NCBI GenBank assembly: GCA_949752795.1
Contig: OX457058.1
Span: forward strand, 169,324,223 to 169,388,222
Reading direction: 5' to 3'
DNA: 64,000 nucleotides
From: Hyperoodon ampullatus
Lineage: Eukaryota; Chordata; Mammalia; Artiodactyla; Ziphiidae
In this document: positions 34,740 through 46,845 of the stretch, piece by piece
Position numbering within the stretch: the stretch's first letter is position 1
Layout of the letters: every line of letters starts with the position of its first letter
Program-made: the position numbers and the translations under genes
The notes under the pieces: model-generated
Database searches by the model: none
The model's input: the letters and a program-made list of their open reading frames with translations, nothing else
What the model was told of the DNA's origin: nothing

Positions 34740-37175
34740 CTGTATTTTTTTTTAATAAGTATGTTAACTGTTAAACTTAGGCATAGAATTTTTTTTCTTT
34801 TAAGAATAGCAGGTGAGGCTGCATCTTTCTAATAATGAGTGTAAATTCACTGTACCCTTCCTTCTTAGAAATAAATTAATAATTTTGGGAGATGTAGTGC
34901 ATATTTCAGGCCCTTAAAGTTATAAAGAGCAAACGAGCATGTGACAGCTGGAAAATTGTTTCTTCACCCTTGATTATTAATTTCTGCTTAATTAGAAACA
35001 GACCCCAAAACATGCCTTGTAGTCACATTGGAATCCTTACTTATTTAAATGTGTGAACTTGGCAACTAAGGAGAACAAAATAGTAAGCTGAGTTTACAAA
35101 ACTTGTGTGAAAATTTTAGTGCTTATTAGTGGAGTAGCTTGGTGTTCGTTTAAAGGGTAGGGACAAGTCATTTCTGTCTCCATTTTTTTTTTTTACTGTA
35201 AAGGAGAGGTTTACAAAACAATGTTCCATCTCTAAGGTTATTTCCGTCTTAATAATTCTAGGTTAAATAACATCAATCTTATTTTACGTAAGAGGCACAT
35301 ATCTTCCTCCAATGCAGTCGCTGATCTGCTTCATTTATTTTGCTGCTCTGGTTTTAGTCTCCTAGTTCTGACTTTCTCGTTTCTCGTCACCATTCCTGTA
35401 GTTCAACAGTAGCCAATCTTTGTCATCTTTAAATCTTTGAAAAGAAATTGTGGTACTAACCTTTCAAGCCAAATTCTGTTAAACGATTCAGGCATTTCTT
35501 TTGTACTTATTCCTTCATAGAGTAGGTACAAAGGACATAGATCCAAAGATGGAGGGAATTGGGTTCCAGATTGATCAAGTCAAACTGAATTGATGTGAGA
35601 ATGTGTGTCTGTTGTTTGCGTCCATGTTGGTTTTATTTTTGGAAGTTGTTTCAGTGTGTAGAAATTCTGACCAAAACAAGAGGGGAGCATTTAACTTCTT
35701 TGAGAATATTTTTATTTCAGGCCTGAGATGAAGGATGTTGCATTTTCTGAGTACTTGATAAAGTCTTTAAGACAAAAAGGCTTTTATCTCTTTGGTATGG
35801 TATTCACAAGGTCAAATGTAATACATGGGCAGTTTTTCAGGTGTTAAATGATTATATCATTAAGGTCTTAGAAGATGAAAGTCTGAGCTCTCAAGTGGAC
35901 CTAATGAAGTATTGCAGCTCCTTCAGTTTAAGAGCCCTGCATGTATATCAGTTATGTCTTTTATGTCATTTTTGTCATTAAACCAAGTACTGTGCTTTTA
36001 TTTTAAATAACTCCTCTGAGGTGCTGCAGAGCAAACTGCAATTTATTATAAAAATTTCCTTTGACATAACCTTTTCTTGTTAACTCTTTCCTTCCTTGTG
36101 TATATATTAAGATACACTTGTTTTTATTCCACATGTGTGCAATAGGCTTTGTTTACATATATATATTAAAGGAGTTACTAAGAATTGAAAAAGTCATTTG
36201 CATTTCACCATGGAAACCTCTCTTTTTCCACAAAGGTTCTGTGATTTGTGGACCAAATTGAAATATGGATGTTGGGAAGATGATATTTTGGCAGAGAAAA
36301 GAAAAAGCGGGTCCCAAATGAACATTATGTGATGTAGGATACATTATTTTAAAGTGAATAGTAAAGCTGAACAATTAGATCAGTGAAAGAGCCTTCTAGT
36401 GGTATCTTGGTATCCTGAACTGTGCAGTCTCATCTAGTTTCTTTTCCAACTTAAATTTCCTCAAAAATCATTCATCCTCAGGTAAAAAAAAGAGGTTCAT
36501 TTAGATCTTTGCATTGAATTAAAAGCAATTGTATGATGTAATTGAAGGTCTGCTTCCAAACCGTTGGCCCTGTATCATTTTTTTGTTCTATTGCTACTAC
36601 AGAGGATGTGTGTTATGTTCTATGATCTTCCAAACACTAATAAGTAAAGATAATAGAAAAAAGACAGTAAAATACCAACACGATATTGATGGTATTTAAA
36701 TAATCTTTTATATATAAAATCTGTTTTATTAGCTAATGATTGTTTTTATAAAGTAAATCTTACTATACTTTAAGAGCTTTATTATTGAATTGTGGGAAAT
36801 GTTTTGGAATAGGAATCCAGAAGGGCTGAATTGTAGGCTGAATCTCTCAACCTTATCAAACTTTAGTTTCTTTAGCTGTAAATTTGTGAATAATCATAAC
36901 CTCACTTGTCTACATCACAATGTTTGTTGTGAAGACCATGGCATAACATATGGGAATGACCTTTGAATATTGTCTGATGTTATACCAATGTATAACACTC
37001 AGTCAAATAACAGACATGTCAAATCCCATTGCAACTAATTCCAATATTCTGCTCAAAATCACATGTTGTCCTGAAATTTTATCATCTTAAATATTGCTTG
37101 AAATAATAACGGGCCATCTGCTGAGGCTTGGGATTTTTTTCCCCTAGAGTGTGTTGTATAATAACAGTAATTGTT

Positions 37176-37397
37176 TCACCTTAATTCTTTTTTTTTTTTT
37201 TTTCGCGGTACGCGGGCCTCTCACTGCTGTGGCCTCTCCCATCGCGGAGCACAGGCTCCGGACGTGCAGGCCCAGGGGCCATGACTCACGGGCCCAGCCG
37301 CTCCGCGGCATGTGGGATCCTCCTGGACCAGGGCACGAACCCGTGTCCCCTGTATCGGCAGGCGAACTCTCAACCACTGCGCCACCAGGGAAGCCCT
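37176..37397 (-). mobile_element. CHR SINE, young form, antisense, with extra bases beyond the A-tail
   Basis: T-run, cgcggtacgcgggcctctc, body, inverted head ccaccagggaagccct. The perfect 15-bp TSD ataacagtaattgtt lies at 37161-37175 and 37398-37412. Between the left TSD and the T-run are about 12 unexplained bases (tcaccttaattc, 37176-37187). Read on the element's strand, they lie 3' of its A-tail. Confidence 0.94.
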
Positions 37398-37789
37398 ATA
37401 ACAGTAATTGTTATGTCAGGTTTTGATCTCATAGAACCTGACAGAACACCTCTGCAGTGTTGATGGGCAATCCTGTCTCTATGACTTTTTATTAATCTAC
37501 CAATCTGCACATATTTTAATGCTACATAGACTTCCAGTTCATGGTGTCTTAGTCCTCCCTTTATGTTGAACTGATATGACCTTCTGACAGCACAGGTATC
37601 TTATGCTCAAACCCTATCTCATGGAACACAGTTACCTCTGCTTACACAAACAGAGGCCACTTGCTAATCCAGGCAGCACAGGAAATGGTTCTGTCATATG
37701 GTAGAACTGGCATCAGAGTGTTTTTCTTCTTCCCAGGTGATTCTCTCACCTTTACCCCTTAAAAAGGTATAAGGCTAGAGGGGTTTATT

Positions 37790-38690
37790 TAAATATATTT
37801 CAATTCAGACCACTTCTTACCACTGTCTGTCATCTGGACCAGACCAATAGCTTCTGAGCTGGTCTCCATGCTTCTACTCTTAGCCCTCCTACAGCCTGCT
37901 CTCCACCAAAAAGCCAGAGCTATCCTCCAAACATGTGAGTCAGATCATGTCACTTCCCTCTTAAAAAACGTGTAATAGCCTTCCATCACTCCTACAAATC
38001 AAATTCAACACCCTTCCGTGGCCCACAAGGCCCTCTGCCTTGTGATGTGGGCCCTGCTTATCTTACTACTTCATCACTTGTGTCTGCTAATGTTCACTCT
38101 GCTCTGTCCATATTGGCCTTTCTGCAGTTTCATAAAGGCACCAAGCTTTTGCTTTTCCTCTGTGTCAAAAGCCCTTTGTGCAAATGGTCACATGATTTGC
38201 TTCCTCACTCCCTTCAGGTCTCAGCTCAAGTCTCATAGTCTTCCCAGAGGCCCTTCTTTACTCTCAAGCTAAAATAGGACCTTCCATTGCTTTCTACATA
38301 TTCGCTTGCCCTGCTTTATATTTCTTCACAGGTATTTGTTTGCCTGTTCCTCTGGAATAGTGCTGTCCACAGAACTTTCTGCAATGATGGAAATGTTATA
38401 GAAAATTCTGTGCCATCCGATAGAATAGCCGCTAGCCACATGTGGCAACTGAGCACTTGAAAATGTATCTAGTGAGAGAGAGGAACTGAATTTTTAATTT
38501 AATTTACTTTTAATTAGTTTAAATTTAAGCACATGTGGCTACTATATTGGATAGCACAGCTCTAGCATTTAAGCTTCATAAAGACAAAGACTTGCCTATC
38601 TTATGGCTGTGTCTCAAGGGCCTAGAACAATGTCTGGATACTGAAAAAAAAAATACTCTGTGAATAAATAAGTGACTAGCACATTAGCTG
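37790..38690 (+). mobile_element. L2 LINE 3' region, sense, split by a hAT transposon
   Basis: The L2 3'-ORF/UTR phrase order is well preserved: 'acttccctcttaaaaaacg', 'gcccacaaggccctctgcc', 'ctctgtccatattggccttt', 'caggtctcagctcaagtctc', 'cccagaggcccttctttac'. After a hAT insertion it resumes with 'caagggcctagaacaatgtc' and 'tgtgaataaataagtgac'. The frames are broken, so it does not code. It is one of the best preserved ancient LINEs in the window. Confidence 0.85.
38358..38559. mobile_element. hAT-Charlie-type non-autonomous DNA transposon
   Basis: The ends are inverted: tagtgctgtcc at 38358 and ggatagcacag at 38549-38559, the CAGTGCTGTCC type. The 8-bp flanks ctctggaa (38350-38357) and ctctagca (38560-38567) match at six of eight positions, as expected for an old hAT TSD. 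Internal phrases are 'gccacatgtggcaactgagc' and 'gcacatgtggctactatatt'. It is inserted within the L2. Confidence 0.8.
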
Positions 38691-39383
38691 TGAAGTCAAG
38701 TGACTTAGGCTGTAGTCCTAATAATTAGGTTGGTGTTCACATGCAAAATTTGGTTTCCCTTTTATAAGATGGCTTTTCCCATATACTTTTTTTTAAAAAA
38801 AATGAGAATCATATAAGAGCTATACATGATAACACGTTAGGAATTACAAAATGCAGAAACAGATTAAGAAATTGTTATTGTTCATAGAAGGAGGGGATGG
38901 TGGTAATGATTATTTTGGTGGTGCCAGGAAGATCAGAGAATAGGTCTTAAAACTTAATTGTATTTTCTGAGCTCAACATTAAGTGTAAAATTTTCTTATT
39001 TTTATTACTCCTCTGCTTCCTTCCATTGTATGTAGCTTTGACCTTAGACACCCTCATGGGGACAAGTTGCACATCTGTTTGGCTTGTGCCTTTTTAACAA
39101 GATTCAATAAATGATGTGTGCCTCTGCATGTTTATTAAATTAGAATTGTGGTGATTTTGTTCAATCTGTTAGAAAGCTATGAAATTGCAAGGCACTGTCT
39201 GTTTATAGAAATATTGGAGCCAGTTTCTGAGGGCTGGAGCCACGGGAGCACTCTTGGCTTTGTGGCTGACCATTCTTGAGGGAGAGAGTAGATTTGTAGG
39301 GGTAGGGGGGACATTCAGAGGTCACCGAGCCATTTGTCCTCTTCTCCAAATAAACTTCATCTAAATCATCTGAGACATTTGGG
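38691..39383. other. Unassigned intron sequence
   Basis: No gene or confident repeat is seen. Confidence 0.4.
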
Positions 39384-39399
39384 CATCTCTCCCATTTTT

Positions 39400-39593
39400 T
39401 TTTTTAGTATTTATTTATTTATTTATTTTGGCTGCACCGGGTCTTAGCTGCAGCACACGGGATCTTTTAGTTGCAGCATATGAACTCCTAGCTGTGGCAT
39501 GCATGCGGGATCCAGTTCCCCAACCAGGGATCAAACTCGGGCCCCCTGCACTGGGCGCGCAGAGTCCCACCCACTGGACCACCAGGGAAGTCC
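39400..39593 (-). mobile_element. CHR-related SINE, older form, antisense
   Basis: The tail is 'agtatttatttatttattta', the body has 'gggatcttttagttgcagca' and the inverted head is 'ggaccaccagggaagtcc'. The perfect 16-bp TSD catctctcccattttt lies at 39384-39399 and 39594-39609. Confidence 0.94.
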
Positions 39594-39895
39594 CATCTCT
39601 CCCATTTTTAAAGGCCTCCAGGCACAGTGCTTCTCAGCCTACCTTAATAAGTAGTTTTCATTTTTTAGAAACACTTATATTTTAAAAGTTTGAAATGAGT
39701 TTAAACAAAGGTGAAAACACTTGTCCCAAAAGGAATGGATATAGTATACATATAATTATTTTTCCTTGCGTATGTCAAAGACTACACTTTCTTTTGCTTT
39801 TTTCCCCCTTAAAGAAAGAACACAAGGGCATGCAATTATTCCTCCCACACTTGGACACCTTACTGAGTATTTCCTTTCTTGTTCTCATTCCTGTA

Positions 39896-40040
39896 GTAGT
39901 ACTTCTCAAATGCAGCTCCAAGGCCCACTTGGTCAGAATCACTTGATGTCCTTATTAAACATGTAGCTTTCCTGCTTCCAAACTGATTGAGTTAGACTCT
40001 CTAGGTATGGGGCCCTGGAAGCTGAATTTGAACCACCTCC
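39896..40040 (+). mobile_element. MER5A-like hAT DNA transposon fragment
   Basis: 'gtacttctcaaatgcagctc', 'ggtcagaatcacttgatgtc', 'gactctctaggtatggggcc' and 'gaagctgaatttgaaccacc' resemble MER5A in sense order. The right TIR is not clear. Confidence 0.6.
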
Positions 40041-41728
40041 CGTCTAAACTCTGAGAGAAACTGAATCTTGTTCTTTAGGATTTGGCACAAAGATTTTTTT
40101 CCTTGATTAATCGTATTTGATTAATCAGTTTTAACATCTAAGAACAGTGAGCTGATCCTCACATCTTTGTATAATAACTAATTCTTATTTATATTGTATA
40201 ACCAAACTAATTTATGTACCTGAATATCACCTGCTTAGTGGGTTAGCAGCAGCCCAGCAGTAAGTTACTAATAAAAGCAAACTCAGGTAAATGGAACTTA
40301 ATTATAGATCTGTTTTATTTGTTTGTTTATTTCTGTAAAGCTATTGTAAAGGCCACTGTCCATTGTGGTGCTCAGTTTTTTACGTTAAAAAGAAGAATCA
40401 TGTTAAATTTTTTTTGTCTTCTCTACTGTACTATTCAACAAACCTTTTATTAGTGCTTTAATGATTCTTTTATCCCTGTCTTTTATTATAAGTTGCCTTA
40501 TTCTTGTTGGTTGTAGGTGAGATACTATTCCCACACATTGCACTTTAATACTTTAAAATAAAGCAGATTTTAGGGTTATCTGCTTTTTTCTTGTTGTCTG
40601 TGTTGATGGTCTTCTGCAGTATGTGTTGGAAATTGAGAGTTGACTTATTGAGGGTGTTATAGTCACTGTTTACTGTTCTGTTCATGCTTTCTTGACAATT
40701 TGCTACAGGAGCCCAGATCTAAGGAGAGGTTTCTGCTATTCCTGCAATTATCCTGAGAAAAGGAATTCATTTTATATTTGAGTCCTTGTAAAGTATTGTG
40801 GGCCCTTTCTCAGTTACTGTGTTTAGAATAATAAAGTACTCTGGGGACAACATATTACCCTGAATGACCTCCATCAATGATAGTTCTGGATGCTTATAGA
40901 GGTTACCTGATACCCTCTATTAAAAAAGAAAGAGAAAGAAAGTTAATACAGTATTGGATGTCATCCTAAACAAGCCACTTAAAGATGTCTCTTAAAAGCA
41001 GTATGTAAATGGTTTTCACATGGAGATCACAATTATACAGCTAAAAGATGAATTTTGAAGAAACCAACTGGCTTTGTGATTGAATACTGCGGGATAGGAT
41101 AAAATGTCCAGCAACAGCATTATTCACAGATTCAAAAAGTGCTGTATTTCAATCAACTCAGGTGGATGTGAAGATGGTAAGCTCTGGAAAACTAAAAAAG
41201 TGACTGTCATGGTGATTAAGATGCTGATGATGAAGTTACATGTGAAGGTTTGAATAAAATTGTTTAATGATAGGTGAGAGTTGAAAATAATTTTAAAATT
41301 GATATAACTAAATCCATATGGTACCCATTAAAAGTAGACTCTTTCATCTGCATCTCTTACAGCTAATACATTCAAGTCGTGTTCAAAAACGTTTTATTTT
41401 TACCTTCTTATTTGGATAACCTTCAACATGTCTTATATTTGGGTACATGGAGGATTCTGTTTTCTCTTTCTTTTCTACCTAGATATAAACACCTTGGAAA
41501 CAGAGATCACATTTAAGTACAATTCTGATAAAACGATTACATTACCTTCTGGCATTACTCGTGCTCCTTGAAGATTCTCCCTAAATGTGCCTATGATAAT
41601 GACTACTGCAGCGTTTGTAGGCTAGGACAAATTTTGTGGTTTTATTTATGCAAAACTTCTATTGATTTTTTTTCAAGTTTCTTCTCAGCTCTCATGCTCT
41701 ATGCAAAGTAGCAACTAAATATAAATGT

Positions 41729-41732
<4 letters not shown>
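40041..41732. other. Unassigned intron sequence upstream of exon D
   Basis: AT-rich. About 40500-41270 has a more structured composition and includes aataaa-type hexamers ('aaaataaagcagatttt', 'gaataaaattgtttaatg'). I could not assign it to a known repeat or retrocopy. Confidence 0.35.

Positions 41733-41762
<30 letters not shown>
41733..41762. repeat. (AT)n microsatellite next to a splice acceptor
   Basis: About 15 AT units, ending 36 bp upstream of the exon D acceptor AG (41797-41798). Confidence 0.95.
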
Positions 41763-41768
<6 letters not shown>

Positions 41769-41798
41769 GGTGTCTAATCAAAAAAATTTTGGTTTCAG

Positions 41799-41891
41799 TG
41801 GGCTCCTCAAGGAGAGAAGGTGTTCCTGCCCACGTTAATCTCTCCGCATCATCCATGCTAATGATTGCAATGCAGTACACATCCAATCCAG
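41799..41891 (+). CDS. UNC79: UNC79 coding exon D (about residues 207-238)
   Basis: A 93-nt exon. Two bases complete a Leu codon, then 30 codons encode GSSRREGVPAHVNLSAS and SMLMIAMQYTSNP, and it ends with 'g' of a Val codon. The donor cag|gtaagt is strong. The acceptor is weak: aaaaaaattttggtttcag has a short, purine-rich run-up. A plausible branch motif ctaat lies at 41774-41778, 21 nt from the AG, just 3' of the (AT)n tract. Phase 1-1 with a multiple-of-three length means skipping would keep the frame. It encodes an Arg/Ser-containing surface loop and a helix. Confidence 0.96.
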
Positions 41892-42904
41892 GTAAGTAGA
41901 AATTTGGATGGCTTCAGTAATTCCAAACCAATAATTAAATAAGACGTCAAATAAGCAAGCTAGAAATTCTCATGTGAGAAGAACTTCTCTTGGTAAATAG
42001 AAACTGGAGATGTGTTAGGAAACAGACTTTCAACTTGAAATAAATTTCCTTTGCCTCTTGCTATTAGCAGTAATCTTGCTGACTAGTGATATTTTTAGAA
42101 TGTCTGAGAACACAATTTTAGAACACTGACTGGAAATTGCTTGAATATAAATATATAGAAATAATTAAATTAGAAATATGAAAGTCACTGGCAATTCTAA
42201 CAACTAAAGATAACCACTGGGACTATTTTGTGAATTCGCTACTCTAATACCGCATGAATATCCTTGCACATAAATCGTTTGTTATATTTCCACTAATTAT
42301 ACGTGAAAGTACATGTAACCTGTCATTGAATGTTATTATAACATTTGTATAGAGATGGACAGATTAAAAAGTAATATGTCATTTTGATCTGTGTTTCTTT
42401 GATTTCTAGTAATGTGGGACAGATTTAATCTGATATATTCTGTTGGATTTCCATTCATCAGTGTAATTGCAGATGAACTTTGGGAAACTGACCTAAAAGG
42501 GGCCTGACTGTTGGAGTCACATGCTAAGATATGAACTCAGTTTTTATTTTCATTTGGAAAGTAAACAAATTTGGTGGCCCTGTTTTCAGCCTTCTGCTTA
42601 ATTACATAATGAATAATAATTGAGTTTTTGACTCAGCATAAGGAAAACAATTTTTTTTCATTTAAAATCTTAATGCTTCTTAACCTGGAGTATCATCCTT
42701 TAAATATGAAATTCCTTATGATTATTATGTGCATTTAATTAAAATGTGTATTTTTGGGGAAGTTATACCTCGTGTCTCATTCTGGCTTAAAGGATCCTCA
42801 TAACGTCATTTATATTTATTAGATTTTATGTCCTGAGAAAAACCCCTTCACATAGAATCTAGTTAGTTAACTAAAGTCTCATTATCAGGGTTTGGTCCTA
42901 ATTT
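41892..42904. other. UNC79 intron D-E, first kilobase
   Basis: AT-rich and unassigned. No exon is seen. Confidence 0.4.
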
Positions 42905-43185
42905 CAAAGTTGGGAGGCAGTAGAGCAGGTTGGGTAGAATCGTGTGCTTTGAGGTTAAGGGTATGTGGGTTCATATCTGAGCTCAGCACAGATTGCCAGG
43001 TAGCTTAACCTTGAGCAAGTTCTTTAACTCCCCTAAGACCAAGTTCCCTCATCTATAAAATGGGAAATCTTCCTGTAGTACCTTCAAATGTTGTTGTGAG
43101 GATTTAATGACTTAAGAGTGTGTGAAGTGCTTCCTTAGCATAGTGATTTGACACATCATAAGCACTGCTCAGTAAACAGCAACAC
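42905..43185 (-). mobile_element. MIR SINE, antisense, near full length
   Basis: 'ggcagtagagcaggttggg', 'ccttgagcaagttctttaac', 'ccctcatctataaaatggga', 'atgttgttgtgaggatttaa' and 'cataagcactgctcagtaaa' occur in MIR antisense order. Confidence 0.85.
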
Positions 43186-43860
43186 GGATCTCTACAATCT
43201 GCCATTGTCTTCTTGGAGTTGAACGTTTCATTGGGAAATCACTGTGATCAAATAGTTCTGTTATTTCTTAATCTGTATCTTCATCTGTTCATGGGGGAAC
43301 GTGTATAGCCAGCTATTCTGTACTAAGAATGACATTTGGGACCCCAAATTAATCTTGTAATGGGGGAAACATAAGAAGTGAGGTGCTATCCACCAGGGGA
43401 CTCTGAGATCAAGCGGGTAGGGCATCATTATCCTTTGAACTTTTACTGGGGGAGACAGCAAGTGGCAGCCTGGTCCTTGTAGCTGATTGTGTATCAAGGA
43501 TGGAGCAGGGTTCTTGCTCAGGCACCAGGAATTCATTGCGTAACTCCTGTGTACATGGCTCCGTGCTAGGCATTGTGAAAACCACCCTGAAATGTAAGAT
43601 ATGATGCTTGCTATGGAGCTTATGTCTCATTGGGAAGATTAGGCATGTTTACATAAGTTATTAATTTCTAATGTAAAGTAGTATGTAAAAAGTACCAAAT
43701 AAATACTATAGACTGTATTAATTCATCAGAGAAGAGAACTCTATGGGTTGAAAAGATCAGGAAAGGCTTTGTGCCACTTGAGCAAAGAATGGGTCTTAAA
43801 ATACAGATAGAATTTTGATTGATAAGGTAAATGGGGCGTTCTGAGAGGGGAAGAAATTTA

Positions 43861-45490
43861 TTTATTTATTTTTAAATTTTCGTTGGAGTATAGCTGCTTT
43901 GCAGTGTTGTGTTAGCTTCTACTACTGCACAGCAAAATGAGTCAGCCATACAAATACATATAGCCCCTCCATTTAGGACACTACAGTGCATTAAGTAAAG
44001 TTCCCTGTTCTATACAGTATGTTCCCATCAGTTGTCTATTTTATACATAGTATCAATAGTGTATATGAGTCAATCCCAATCTCCCAATTCTTCCCACCCC
44101 CACCCCTTTCCCCCTTGGTATCCATTTGTTCTCTACGTCTGTGTCTCTATTTCTGTTTGGCAATTAAGATCATCTATACCATTTTTCTAGATTCCACATA
44201 TATGTACAATATTTGTATTAATATGCAATATATGTATTAATATACAATATTTGTTCTTCTCTTTCTGACTTACTTCACTCTGTATGACACTCTCTAGGTC
44301 CATCCACGTCTCTGTAAGTCACCCAATTTTGTTCCTTTTTACGACTGAGTGATATTCCATTGTATATATGTTCCACATCTTCTTTATATGTTCCTCTGTT
44401 GATGGACATTTAGGTTGCTTCCATGACCTGGCTATTGTAAATAGTGATGCTATGAACGTTGGGGTGCATGTGTCTTTTTGAATTATGGTTTTCTCTGGGT
44501 ATATGCCCAGTAGTGGGATTGCTGGGTCGTATGGTAGTTCTATTTTTAGTTTTTTAAGGAACCTCCATACTGTTCTCCATAGTGTCTGTATCAATTTACA
44601 TTCCCACCAACAGTGTAAGGGGGTTTCCTTTTCTCCACACCCTCTCCAGCATTTATTGTTTGTAGATTTTTTGATGATGGCCATTCTGACCGGTGTGAGG
44701 TGATACCTCATTGTAGTTTTGATTTGCACTCTCTAGTAATTAGTGATGTTGAGCATCTTTTCATGTGTTTGTTGGCCATCCGTGTGTCTTCTTTGGAGAA
44801 ATGTCTATTTAGGTCGTCTGCCCATTTTTTGATTGGGTTGTTTGTTTTTTTGATGTTGAGCTGCATGAGCTGCTTGTATATTTTGAAGATTAATCCTTTG
44901 TCAGTTGCTTTGTTTGCAAATATTTTCTCCCATTCTGAGGGTTGTCTCTTCATCTTGTTTGTGGTTTCCTTTTTTTTTTTGCGGTACGTGGGCCTCTCAC
45001 TGCTGTGGCTTCTCCCGTTGCGGAGCACAGGCTCCGGATGCGCAGGCTCAGCGGCCATGGCTCACGGGCCCAGCCGCTCTGCGGCATGTGGGATCTTCCT
45101 GGACCGGGGCACGAACCTGCGTCCCCTGCATCGGCAGGCGGACTCTCAACCACTGCGCCACCAGGGAAACCCTGTGGTTTCCTTTGCTGTGCAAAACCTT
45201 TGAAGTTTCATTAGGTCCCATTAGTTTATTTTTGTTTTTATTTTCATTGCTCTAGGAGGTGGGTCAGAAAAGCTCTTGCTGCGATTTATGTCAAAGAGTG
45301 TTCTGCCTATGTTTTCCTCTAAGAGTTTTATAGTGTCTGGCCTTACATTTAGGTCTTTAACCCATTTGGAGTTTATTTTTGTGTATGGTGTTAGGGAGTG
45401 TTCTAATTTCATTCTTCTACATGTAGCTGTCCAGTTTTCCCAGCACCACTTATTGAAGAGACTGTCTTTTCTCCATTGTATATTTTTGAG
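43861..45490 (-). mobile_element. 5'-truncated L1 LINE, antisense, with TSDs
   Basis: A cetartiodactyl L1 3' end: the A-rich tail (tttatttattttt on +) starts at about 43861, followed by the 3' UTR and ORF2 C-terminal part (ORF2 on the minus strand, about 44319-44729). It stops inside ORF2 at about 45490. TSD gaggggaagaaattta at 43845-43860 against gaggggaagcagttta at 45491-45506 has three mismatches. The ORF2 fragment shows the Cys-containing C-terminal domain ([19 protein letters not shown]). It lacks reverse transcriptase and endonuclease and is inert. A CHR SINE at 44973-45172 interrupts it. Confidence 0.92.
44973..45172 (-). mobile_element. CHR SINE, young form, antisense, nested in L1
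   Basis: T-run, gcggtacgtgggcctctcac, body, inverted head ccaccagggaaaccc. The perfect 13-bp TSD tgtggtttccttt lies at 44960-44972 and 45173-45185. It is younger than the host L1. Confidence 0.96.
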
Positions 45491-45506
45491 GAGGGGAAGC
45501 AGTTTA

Positions 45507-45690
45507 AATAAAGGGACTCTCTAGGTCTGTTCATGGGCAGTCAGTGCACTCCTCTGAGCAAGGTTCGTGTAGCAAACATATGGAGAATAGCAGACACCGT
45601 GTAAGAGAAAGTACCCCGGAGCATCTGCGCTTGAGAACTCAGTCATGGCTTCACAAAATTCCAAGTCTAGAGGACCATTTATATACTCAA
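45507..45690. other. Short unassigned segment
   Basis: No gene or repeat is recognised. Confidence 0.4.
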
Positions 45691-46540
45691 CAAACAGTTA
45701 CTGAGTATCTGCTATGTGCCAGGCACTGGGAACACCATAATTAGTAAAATAGAACCGATCCCTTTCCTCTCTTCATAAAGCTTATCGTGTGGTGGAAGGA
45801 GAAGACATTAATCAAATAATTGTAACAGCAAATGCCCAGTTTCAATTGTGACAAATTCTTCAAAAGATGTACATTGTGCTACGATGAGACCCTATAAAAG
45901 GGGATTTTTCTTTTATTGAAGAGGTCAGGGAGGGCTTTTCTGGGAATATAACCTTTGGTTTGAGGACTGATGGATGAGTAGCATTAACAAGGCCTCTCAG
46001 GGAGTGGAGGTTTCCAGGCAGAGGAATCTCATATGTCAGAAGGGAGCCTGGCAAGCAGGTGGGACTGAAGGGTCATTGTAGCTGGAGCTCAGAGTGAGGG
46101 CTGCCTGGTGTGAGATGAGACTGTAGACTTCTGCAGGCCAGAACATGCAGGATGTCATGGGCTCTGGGAGTCCTGTGTTTATCCCAAGTCTAATGGAAAA
46201 GTGCTGCAGTGTGCTGAGTGGTGGTGTGTGTGTCACCCGAGCTGCAGTTGAGCATGGATTAAGAAGGAGCTGGAGTGGATACAGATTGACCCATGAGGAG
46301 GCCATTGCATTTGTCTAGGCATGTAAAAGTCAGGGTTGATTGAGGCCGAGAAAAGTGGATACATCCGAGGGCTATTTAGGAAGTAAAATTGATAGGGTGT
46401 GGTGATGTATTGGATATGGTTGCATTCTGGCTTCTGAACTGGGTGCATGGTGGTTCCATTCACTGCAAAAAGAGACACTGGAAGAGAAAGACCAGGTTTC
46501 TAAGGGAAGATCATAAGGTCTACTTTGGACATGTTATGTT
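45690..46540. repeat. Ancient mammalian interspersed repeat (same group as 12.8-18.4 kb)
   Basis: 'gagtatctgctatgtgccag' and 'gggagggcttttctgggaat' occur early. 'gaggaggccattgcatttgt' and 'ctactttggacatgttatgt' follow in the group's order. Confidence 0.5.
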
Positions 46541-46845
46541 AGAAGTGTCTTTGAGACATTTGAGAGGAGATGATATACCTTAGACGAATACAATGTCATA
46601 TGTCAAGTATATCTTAATAAAACTGTGGAAAAACATCACACATAGCCTCAGTAATAGTTATACATATCCAAAACACAAAATTGCAAATAAATCATGTTTC
46701 TTCAGAATAAAGAGGTAATAGTAATTAGGAAGTTGTATTATGAACTCAGAACTGAGTTCTGAGCTACAAGTAATGAACTTTGAGCCCTCATGTAAGTGTC
46801 CAGTGCTATTCACTGAATTGCATATAGAGGGTACCTGAAGTTGTA

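Larger units (their letters stand above)
33160..37170. other. UNC79 intron C-D, first part
   Basis: It contains antisense MIRs (33525-33745, 33960-34190) and two CHR SINEs (from 34570 and from about 37176). Between 34750 and 37140 I see AT-rich unassigned sequence with no convincing exon. Confidence 0.5.

Noticed and set aside
40500..41280. Possible processed pseudogene with aataaa hexamers
   Set aside because: No recognisable protein remnant, A-tail or TSD pair could be found, so it is left as unassigned intron.
41733..41762. Repeated units that might suggest a CRISPR or satellite array
   Set aside because: The (AT)n, (TG)n and T-run tracts are simple microsatellites or SINE tails. No spaced direct repeats exist in the window.
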